A stretch of 64,000 bases of DNA from Bacteroidota bacterium (GTDB lineage: Bacteria > Bacteroidota > Bacteroidia > UKL13-3): NCBI GenBank assembly GCA_947457395.1, contig CANGVA010000005.1, positions 91,539 to 155,538 on the forward strand, written 5' to 3'. Of the stretch, positions 38,844 to 46,005 are shown in pieces. The position numbers were made by a program, and so were the translations under genes. The notes under the pieces are model-generated. The model had not been told where the DNA came from, did not search any database, and worked only from the letters and a program-made list of their open reading frames with translations. The first letter of the stretch is position 1. Every line of letters starts with the position of its first letter.

Positions 38844-39541
38844 ATTCTTTTAGGTTGAATCATTTGTTGAAAAACGGAAAGTAAAACATAAAACACAATA
38901 GCTAAGGCCACGCCAAGATATTGAAAAAAAATCACACTCAATATGCTTGTTAAAATCAGTATGTATCGAAACTGATTTCCAATCCATTTAAAATGTTTAA
39001 ATTTTAAAGCCAGAAGTGGTAGTTCAGCAACCAACAGATATGCAGATAAAAGCGGAAAAAAAATTAGAAAATACCGATGTTCAAACAGCCAGCCTATACC
39101 TAGACTATTATGCTGAATTATAAAAGGTATACTTGCAATAAACAGCGCATTTGCAGGAGTAGGTAGCCCAATAAATGAGTCTGACTGACGTGTATCAATA
39201 TTGAATTTTGCCAATCTTACCGCACTAAATGCAGGAATTAAAAATGGTAAATATTTATTTATACAAAAACCTTCGCCAAAACACTGACCTGCCATGGCAT
39301 AACAAATCATACCGGGTGCCACCCCAAAGCTAACCACATCTGCCAACGAATCAAGCTGCTTACCCAATTCGGAACCAACTTTCAGTAATCGCGCAACAAA
39401 TCCGTCAAAAAAATCTAGGATGGCAGCACCTCCTATCCAAAGAGATGCCTCGGTTAAATTACCCTGAAGTGCATCTATAATACTAAAACAACCGAATACC
39501 AGATTGAGTGCCGTTAGTGCGTTAGGGATATGCGTTTTCAT
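38840..39541 (-). CDS. pssA: CDP-diacylglycerol--serine O-phosphatidyltransferase
   Basis: A 233-residue polytopic membrane enzyme that makes phosphatidylserine from CDP-diacylglycerol and serine. The CDP-alcohol phosphotransferase signature DG-x2-AR-x8-G-x3-D-x3-D is exact in DGFVARLLKVGSELGKQLDS plus LAD. About six or seven membrane helices are predicted. It uses the product of CdsA (18.0-18.9 kb). It is the first gene of a pssA-purS-M28 group on the minus strand. Confidence 0.94.
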   Translation of the reverse strand: MKTHIPNALTALNLVFGCFSIIDALQGNLTEASLWIGGAAILDFFDGFVARLLKVGSELGKQLDSLADVVSFGVAPGMICYAMAGQCFGEGFCINKYLPFLIPAFSAVRLAKFNIDTRQSDSFIGLPTPANALFIASIPFIIQHNSLGIGWLFEHRYFLIFFPLLSAYLLVAELPLLALKFKHFKWIGNQFRYILILTSILSVIFFQYLGVALAIVFYVLLSVFQQMIQPKRI

Positions 39542-39617
39542 TCAGATGCAAATTAAACACAGGAACATCAGCATTAAAAATTATAAAATAAATAATTTAT
39601 CTGATTACTTTTGTGTG

Positions 39618-40076
39618 ATGCGATTGATACTATTGGTATTACTCCTTTTCCATGCCGCAAATATTTGGGCCCAAAGCAAAAACACCCTCACTTTTACTTC
39701 AGCAGGGAGAGAAAAATTGGTATTTACGCTGCTAAGTAATCCATCTATAGAGGTTATTAACGGAAAACTAAATCTGGCATGCCAAAGTAAAGAGGGGCCT
39801 ATGTTTCAATTAAATGGTATTGATGCAAAAAGACTAAAGCACTCCGAAGTTGCTTTAAAAAAAGCTGAGGTTAAATGGATACATGCGCAGCTGAATGAGG
39901 TTTCAACAGGCCTATTAAACAAATCAAAAACAAGAATCAATTGTAAATCCTGTTTGAAAGATGATTTTATAACCTTTATCGGAGAAGGTCATATCTTTAT
40001 CAAAAAAAAACGCTACACCTTTAAATTTAGGTTAATGGGTGTAATACCACCGGCTCAAATGATTAAAACGAACTAA
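39618..40076 (+). CDS. Small secreted protein of unknown function
   Basis: A 152-residue product from the ATG at 39618, which gives a clean signal peptide (MRLILLVLLLFHAANIWAQ). A longer frame from 39504 overlaps pssA and is rejected. The mature part is basic, with a CKSC pair (about residues 113-116) and a C-terminal run FIKKKRYTFKFRL. I do not recognise the family. A TACTTTTG element ends 4 nt before the ATG, so the mRNA may be leaderless. The subtilase gene begins 10 nt downstream and is probably co-transcribed. Confidence 0.72.
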   Translation: MRLILLVLLLFHAANIWAQSKNTLTFTSAGREKLVFTLLSNPSIEVINGKLNLACQSKEGPMFQLNGIDAKRLKHSEVALKKAEVKWIHAQLNEVSTGLLNKSKTRINCKSCLKDDFITFIGEGHIFIKKKRYTFKFRLMGVIPPAQMIKTN

Positions 40077-40086
40077 ACATACACCA

Positions 40087-43000
40087 ATGAATAAATTAAC
40101 CCTTGCATTTGTGTTCCTTTCTTGTGCAGGAGCCTTACAGGCCCAGCAAGCTTATTCACAAGAACAATTTGTTGAAAACAAAAGAATGGAAGAAACTTTT
40201 CAGAAGAATTTTGAAAACCAGAGAAGCAAAGCTGAAGCGATTGCCAAAAAAAAAGGTATATCGCTTAGAAGAGAATTACCCAATGGTACCATTATAGAAT
40301 TTGCAGGTTTTGATGACAGAGGCAATTTGTTGTTTGATAAGACCTTCAATACCGGAGCTGGAAGAACCATCTCTACCAATAGAGTTTGGCCGGGCGGCAG
40401 CGTTGGTACATCATTAACAGGTGCTGGTATGACCAACCGCCTAGGCGTTTGGGATGGTGGTGCTGTTAGGGTATCTCATCAGGAGTTTCAAGGAAGAGCT
40501 ACCCAGGTAGATGGTGCAACTTCTCTATCAGACCATGCCACACATGTTGCAGGAACGATGGTTGCCGGTGGGGTAAATACCAATGCAAAAGGCATGTCCT
40601 ATGAAGCTCCTTTAAGGGCTTATGATTGGAATAACGATGATGCAGAAATGACAAATGCTGCAGGAACCGGTATGCTGGTTTCCAACCATTCATACGGTAC
40701 CATAAGCGGCTGGGATCAACAAGGTAGCACCTGGGTTTGGTATGGAGACCCTAGTATTTCAAATATGGAAGACTGGAAATTCGGGTTTTATGATAATCAG
40801 TCACGCGACTGGGATCAGATAGCTTTCAACAACCCAAATTACCTTATTTGCAAGGCCGCAGGAAACGACAGAGGAGACTACCTTTCTGGCAGTATTTGGG
40901 AGTATTCAGATGGCACACCCGGAAGTGGTACACCTCCCGGACTTGATGGCGGAAACACCGGTTTTGATTGCATACCCACATACGGAAATGCAAAAAATGT
41001 ATTAACCGTTGGCGCAGTAAATAAAATTAATAACGGGTGGACACAAGTTACGGATGTTGTAATGAGCACATTCAGCGGTTGGGGGCCAACTGATGATGGA
41101 CGCATTAAACCTGATGTTGTAGCAGCCGGTGTGAGTATATTTTCCAGTATTTCTACATCAAATACCGCCTATGATACCTATCAGGGTACCTCAATGGCCA
41201 CACCCAATGGCTCAGGTTCATTATTGCTTGTGCAACAGCATTATAATAATATCAGAAAAACCTTCATGCGATCAGCTACGCTCAAAGGATTGGCTATACA
41301 TACGGCAGATGAGGCAGGAAACACAGGCCCCGATTATAAATTTGGCTGGGGCTTGCTCAATACCGCCAAAGCTGTTCAGTTAATCAGTGACTCATCTACC
41401 TCTCTAATTCAGGAAAGAACCTTAACAAGTGGCACTACTTTTTCGCAAGGCATAACTACTGATGGGGCTAAACCTATACGCATTACAATCTGCTGGACTG
41501 ACAGACCCGGAACACCTGTTTCTGCATCACTTGATCCAAGCAATCGGATGTTGGTAAATGACCTTGATATCAGGCTTACAAGAACCAATGATAACGTGGT
41601 TTTTCAACCATATATACTTGATCCGGCAAATCCAAATGCAGTTGCAACAACAGGTGACAATATCAGAGATAATGTTGAGCAAATTTATCTGGCAGCACCA
41701 CAGGCCGGAAGTTATCTGCTAACTGTTAGTCATAAAGGTACGTTAACTGGAGGTTCTCAGGCATATTCACTTATCATTAGCGGACAAATTGCACAGCCTA
41801 AAGCAATCATTGCTGCTGTGAATAGAGAAATATGCACCGGTCAGTCCGTAAACTTTTCTGATGCCTCTGCAGGAAGTCCTTCTGTGAGAAGATGGCATTT
41901 CCCCGGAGGCAATCCATCCACTGCAACAACAGCAAACCCAACAATAAATTATAGCCAGCCGGGAAAATATCCGGTTGCATTATTTGTAAGCAATAATTTA
42001 GGAAGTGACTCTGTTTACCAATTTGCATACGTTACTGTTGGAGGTCAGAATCTGCCTTTTACAGAAACATTTGAGGTAAATTCTCCTACCGTTTCAAGCT
42101 GGGGTGTGCAAAATCCCAATAATGATACCACTTGGAGGTTTGCAAACGTAACAGGTACTGCTCCGGGTAACCGAGCTTATTGCCTTCCATTCTTTAATAT
42201 GGCAGGTGTTGGCAGATTGGACCAACTCACATCTCCTATCTTGAGTTTTAGAGGTCATACCAATGTGAGACTAACTTTTAATTATGCTTATACCACTGAC
42301 CCTGGCTTCCCATCCGACTCACTTAGGATTTTTATTTCTACCAATTGCGGTTTGAACTTTACACGATTGGCTTCTTTTGGCTCAACAGGCACAAATAATT
42401 TCAGCACAGCACCTGCAACAGCAAACTTTTTTAGCCCTGCTAATGCTTCAGAGTGGGGAGACACAGGTAGAATTACAATCAACCTCTCGGCTTATTCAAA
42501 CTTAAATAATATCCGCATCAGGTTTGAAGGCTATAATAACCAAAGCAATAACCTATATCTGGATAACATTACCTTATATGGTACTCCGGCAAAACCTGTG
42601 GCTAATTTCTTTGCGTCTAAAAGAACCGTATGTGTAAACGAAAATATTCAATTCTTCGATTCAACATTAAATTTCCCAACTTCCTGGTTATGGACCTTTA
42701 CCGGAGCAAATGTAAGTACCTCTACCGCCTCATCTCCGGGCGGAATTAGTTATGCCATTCCGGGTACCTATGCCGTAAAACTTAGGGTTAGTAATGCTGG
42801 CGGAATTGACAGTATTACAAAAACAGCCTATATTACTGTTTTACCAAACCCTAACAAACCTAATATCAGAAATGCGGGCCCCCTTCAGCTATGCAAAGGA
42901 GATAGTTCTATGATTTTAACCGACTCCACCGCTGGTGTTAACAGCTTCCAATGGTTTAAAGACAATCAACTCATTGCAGGTACCGTTAATCCCACTTTAT

Positions 43001-43857
43001 TCATTAAAGACAGCGGCAACTATACCGTGCGTACCATCAACAACAGTGGTTGCGGCTCTTCTTCAGACGGCTTGATTATGAGTGTATTTAGTTTACCTCC
43101 GGTACCAGTAGTATCCTCGAATCTGAGCAATGATGTATTTTGTCAGGGTGGAACTGTTATGCTAACTTCAAGTGCAAACAACAATAATCAGTGGTATAAA
43201 AATAATATTGCCATTCCTGGCGAAACAAACAAAACACTTTCTACACAAGATAGTGGCCTGTATTTTGTTCATGTAATCAATGGAATTTGCTCCTCCAAGT
43301 CTAATGAAAGAAATATCAGGATGAATCCAAAGCCTGCAACCAGTGCTATTACCGGAGAAGATTCAGTAACAGTTGGAGCTACACATTCCTACTCGGTTAC
43401 CGGCTTATCAGGCTCATCATTTAACTGGATTATTTCAAATGGAGTAGCACAATCAGGCCTAGGCACCAATAGCATTAGTGTAAAATGGAACAGCACAATT
43501 AATCCGGCAAGTGTTAAAGTTCAGGAAACCTCAGCCAATGGATGCAAAGGAGACCAACAGACATTGAACATAACCATGTTCTGGCCTGTAGGTTTAGCAG
43601 ATATGGCTTATAAAGCACAAGCCGTCCTTTTCCCTAATCCTGTTGCTGCAAGTCTATTCATTACTTTAACCAATTCAACAGCAAAACATACAAAGATTAA
43701 TATAAGGAATGCTGCAGGTGCTCAGGTGTTAGAAAAAGAAACTGAATACAATGACAAACCCTTAGAAATAGATATGTCAGGATTAAGCAGCGGTTTGTAT
43801 CTGATTGAGATTACCTCAGGTAATGAATTATACAGACAAAAATTTATCAAGGAGTAA
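40087..43857 (+). CDS. Secreted S8 (subtilisin-like) serine protease with T9SS type A sorting domain
   Basis: A 1256-residue protein with a signal peptide (1-20, ending LQAQ). The catalytic triad is D123 (VWDGG), H150 (SDHATHVAGT) and S369 (YQGTSMATP), with N260 for the oxyanion hole. A jelly-roll P-like domain follows (about 430-560). PKD-like domains then appear near residues 590-650 and 850-925 (INYSQPGKYPVALFV and ISYAIPGTYAVKLRV), with further Ig-like segments. The T9SS type A tail is VLFPNPVAASL to the C-terminal KFIKE. It is probably an extracellular protease. A terminator lies 28 nt after the stop. Confidence 0.95.
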   Translation: MNKLTLAFVFLSCAGALQAQQAYSQEQFVENKRMEETFQKNFENQRSKAEAIAKKKGISLRRELPNGTIIEFAGFDDRGNLLFDKTFNTGAGRTISTNRVWPGGSVGTSLTGAGMTNRLGVWDGGAVRVSHQEFQGRATQVDGATSLSDHATHVAGTMVAGGVNTNAKGMSYEAPLRAYDWNNDDAEMTNAAGTGMLVSNHSYGTISGWDQQGSTWVWYGDPSISNMEDWKFGFYDNQSRDWDQIAFNNPNYLICKAAGNDRGDYLSGSIWEYSDGTPGSGTPPGLDGGNTGFDCIPTYGNAKNVLTVGAVNKINNGWTQVTDVVMSTFSGWGPTDDGRIKPDVVAAGVSIFSSISTSNTAYDTYQGTSMATPNGSGSLLLVQQHYNNIRKTFMRSATLKGLAIHTADEAGNTGPDYKFGWGLLNTAKAVQLISDSSTSLIQERTLTSGTTFSQGITTDGAKPIRITICWTDRPGTPVSASLDPSNRMLVNDLDIRLTRTNDNVVFQPYILDPANPNAVATTGDNIRDNVEQIYLAAPQAGSYLLTVSHKGTLTGGSQAYSLIISGQIAQPKAIIAAVNREICTGQSVNFSDASAGSPSVRRWHFPGGNPSTATTANPTINYSQPGKYPVALFVSNNLGSDSVYQFAYVTVGGQNLPFTETFEVNSPTVSSWGVQNPNNDTTWRFANVTGTAPGNRAYCLPFFNMAGVGRLDQLTSPILSFRGHTNVRLTFNYAYTTDPGFPSDSLRIFISTNCGLNFTRLASFGSTGTNNFSTAPATANFFSPANASEWGDTGRITINLSAYSNLNNIRIRFEGYNNQSNNLYLDNITLYGTPAKPVANFFASKRTVCVNENIQFFDSTLNFPTSWLWTFTGANVSTSTASSPGGISYAIPGTYAVKLRVSNAGGIDSITKTAYITVLPNPNKPNIRNAGPLQLCKGDSSMILTDSTAGVNSFQWFKDNQLIAGTVNPTLFIKDSGNYTVRTINNSGCGSSSDGLIMSVFSLPPVPVVSSNLSNDVFCQGGTVMLTSSANNNNQWYKNNIAIPGETNKTLSTQDSGLYFVHVINGICSSKSNERNIRMNPKPATSAITGEDSVTVGATHSYSVTGLSGSSFNWIISNGVAQSGLGTNSISVKWNSTINPASVKVQETSANGCKGDQQTLNITMFWPVGLADMAYKAQAVLFPNPVAASLFITLTNSTAKHTKINIRNAAGAQVLEKETEYNDKPLEIDMSGLSSGLYLIEITSGNELYRQKFIKE

Positions 43858-43882
43858 AAACTCAATAATTTGAACCGAAAGA

Positions 43883-43917
43883 ATAAATGCCGCCTGAAGT
43901 TTTCACGCGGCATTTTA
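43883..43917 (+). terminator. Intrinsic terminator after the S8 protease gene
   Basis: AAATGCCGC / GCGGCATTT stem of 9 bp with a 13-nt loop and T-rich trailer. Confidence 0.8.
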
Positions 43918-43955
43918 TATTTATGACCAAGCTTATGCTTAGAAGAATAATAATA

Positions 43956-43986
43956 AAAAAGGCGGGCTTTGCTGCTCCGCCTTTTC
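43956..43986 (-). terminator. Terminator of the first thioredoxin-like lipoprotein gene
   Basis: An AAAAGGCGG / CCGCCTTTT stem lies 21 nt beyond the stop codon at 44007. The same stem sequence recurs after the paralogous gene (45041-45069), so it belongs to the duplicated unit. Confidence 0.8.
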
Positions 43987-44006
43987 TTGAATAAACAGGA
44001 AGCTAT

Positions 44007-44828
44007 TTATTTGATGTTACCATTGATATAAAGGTAATCCGAAGAAGAAACTTTCCTCCAGATAACTGCTATAGCTCCCATGTTTTGAGATTTCCATGCA
44101 GCATTCATCGGTGCAGTATACGTTTTTGTTCTAATATCACCTGAAACCGCAATGGCCTCTCCCCATGCACTAGGAGTGGCTACAGCTCTGATGGTATGAT
44201 CATGCTGCTGATTTGGATTATCAGGTTGACCAGACATTTTTTGGGTTTGAATTACCCCATTTTCATAAAAATATACAGCTATTTGGTAATCACCTGTTAC
44301 AGCAGTATTGAAGAATTTTGAATGCACATCAACAGAGATGTTGCTTCCATCAACCTTCAAATTGTTCAATGTAACGCCAACAACCACCGGATTATTAGCA
44401 ATAAACGTATCTACACATTCAATAATCTTATCACCAGTAAGCCCAATATCTGTATAAACACCGGCAGGAAATGCCAATCCATTACCAACCACAATTCTTG
44501 GAACAGAAGATGTCATAAATCTACCCATACTGGCAACATTTGTCATGGCCGTAACAGTTAAAGGGTCAGAAATGTGAATAGCAAAAGGAACCATCTTATC
44601 TTTACCCTTGGATATTGCATCATTGAAACCAGGTATTCCGTATGCACCACAAGGGGGGCACCATGTGCCAGTAATATCAATTACCAAGGCCCTATTTTTT
44701 TGTTCAATTGTAACAGCGGGGGTGTTGTTATTATCAGAAGAAGAGTCATCATCTTTTGAACAACCAAAGAACAGAATTGATGACAACATCAGCATGGCTG
44801 ATGTTATTTTTAGAAAGTGTTTTTTCAT
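44007..44828 (-). CDS. Thioredoxin-fold lipoprotein (Omp28-like), copy 1
   Basis: A 273-residue product. The lipoprotein signal ends FFGC with Cys23, followed by an acidic Asp/Ser linker (24-35) that often marks export to the outer membrane or surface in Bacteroidota. A thioredoxin-like domain carries C57-P-P-C60 in ITGTWCPPCGAYG and a conserved Pro in SSVPRIVVG, as in Omp28-related proteins. The C-terminal half is beta-rich. It may act in thiol exchange or as a surface protein. It is a near-twin of the gene at 45091-45915 and has its own promoter and terminator. Confidence 0.88.
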   Translation of the reverse strand: MKKHFLKITSAMLMLSSILFFGCSKDDDSSSDNNNTPAVTIEQKNRALVIDITGTWCPPCGAYGIPGFNDAISKGKDKMVPFAIHISDPLTVTAMTNVASMGRFMTSSVPRIVVGNGLAFPAGVYTDIGLTGDKIIECVDTFIANNPVVVGVTLNNLKVDGSNISVDVHSKFFNTAVTGDYQIAVYFYENGVIQTQKMSGQPDNPNQQHDHTIRAVATPSAWGEAIAVSGDIRTKTYTAPMNAAWKSQNMGAIAVIWRKVSSSDYLYINGNIK

Positions 44829-44854
44829 AGCTAAAAAATAATTAAAGATTTATT

Positions 44855-44884
44855 CGAATCTATTGAAAACTATATAATTGACAA
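44855..44884 (-). promoter_or_regulatory. Promoter of thioredoxin-like lipoprotein copy 1
   Basis: On the minus strand TTG (44884-44882), 19 nt, TAGATTCG (44862-44855): both Bacteroidota elements, 26 nt before the ATG. Confidence 0.65.
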
Positions 44885-45040
44885 GTAAAAAAAACGAACA
44901 AAACCTGAAAATAATAAAATTAGACAAAATCTGGCGTGTAATAATACATTAAAACAGCATGAAAAATACCAAGCAAAATACTAGATTTAATATTGCAACC
45001 TACTTGCAGGAAGTTTAAGCATAGTGAAGTTTAAATAAAA

Positions 45041-45069
45041 AAAAGGCGGACTGTTCAGTTCCGCCTTTT
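45041..45069 (-). terminator. Terminator of the second thioredoxin-like lipoprotein gene
   Basis: An AAAAGGCGGA / TCCGCCTTTT stem with a 9-nt loop, 21 nt past the stop at 45091. It is nearly the same as the terminator of copy 1. Confidence 0.8.
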
Positions 45070-45090
45070 CATGCATATGCAACAGATTAA

Positions 45091-45915
45091 TTATTTAATA
45101 TTACCATTGATATAAAGGTAATCTGAAGAAGAAACTTTCTTCCAGATGATAGCTATAGCTCCCATGTTTTGAAATTTCCATGCCGCATTCATTGGTGCTG
45201 TATATGTTTTTGTTCTTACATCTCCTGAAATAGTAATGGCTTCACCCCATGCTGTAGGAGTAGCAACGGCTCTGATTGTGTGATCATGCTGCTGATTTGC
45301 ATTATCAGGTTGACCCGAAATTTTTTGGCTTTGAATTACCCCATTTTCATAAAAATATACAGCTATTTGGTAATCCCCTGTCACAGCAGTATTGAAAAAT
45401 TTTGAATGTACATCAATAGAGATGTTGCTTCCGTCAACCTTTAAATTATTCAATGTAACGCCAGCAACCACTGGGTTATTTGCAATAAAGGTATCAACTG
45501 ATGATACAATTTTATCTCCAGTAGCGCTAATGTTTGAGAAAACACCGGCAGGAAAAACCAAACCATTACCAGCTGCAATCCTTGGAACTGAATTAGATTT
45601 AAACCTTCCAAGATTTGCAACATCATTCATAGCTGATACACTGAGAGGGTCAGATACGTGAATGGCAAATGGAACCATTTTATCTTTTCCTTTGGCAATA
45701 GCATCATTAAAACCAGGTATACCATAAGCACCACAAGGAGGGCACCAGGTTCCGGTGATATCAATTACAATGGCTTTGTTTTTTTGCTCAATTGTAACTG
45801 TTGGTGTGCTGTTATCCGGATTTGACGAATCATCATCATCCTTAGAACAACCGATAAATGTTAAAGACAATGCTACCATAGCCATTGCCGAAAAACGTAA
45901 AATTGATTTTTTCAT
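45091..45915 (-). CDS. Thioredoxin-fold lipoprotein (Omp28-like), copy 2
   Basis: A 274-residue paralogue of the gene at 44007-44828. The lipobox is FIGC (Cys23), the linker is Asp/Ser-rich, and the active-site motif is C58-P-P-C61 in the same TGTWCPPCGAYG context. From residue 40 on the two proteins agree at most positions. Differences cluster around residues 85-140, and copy 2 has Ser where copy 1 has the extra Cys of IIECVD. The C-terminal half is almost unchanged. It has a separate promoter and terminator, so the two copies can be expressed independently. Confidence 0.88.
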   Translation of the reverse strand: MKKSILRFSAMAMVALSLTFIGCSKDDDDSSNPDNSTPTVTIEQKNKAIVIDITGTWCPPCGAYGIPGFNDAIAKGKDKMVPFAIHVSDPLSVSAMNDVANLGRFKSNSVPRIAAGNGLVFPAGVFSNISATGDKIVSSVDTFIANNPVVAGVTLNNLKVDGSNISIDVHSKFFNTAVTGDYQIAVYFYENGVIQSQKISGQPDNANQQHDHTIRAVATPTAWGEAITISGDVRTKTYTAPMNAAWKFQNMGAIAIIWKKVSSSDYLYINGNIK

Positions 45916-45948
45916 ATGTTAAATTTTTGTTAGGTTCTTTAATAAAAT

Positions 45949-45978
45949 CAAAGCTAAAAAAATACTTTACAAAAGCAA
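45949..45978 (-). promoter_or_regulatory. Promoter of thioredoxin-like lipoprotein copy 2
   Basis: On the minus strand TTG (45978-45976), 19 nt, TAGCTTTG (45956-45949), with the ATG 33 nt downstream. Both consensus elements match. Confidence 0.7.
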
Positions 45979-46005
45979 GATAATTATCCAAGGAAAAAAT
46001 TTATA

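Noticed and set aside
39504..39617. N-terminal extension of the small secreted protein
   Set aside because: It overlaps pssA on the other strand and would bury a clean signal peptide that starts at 39618.
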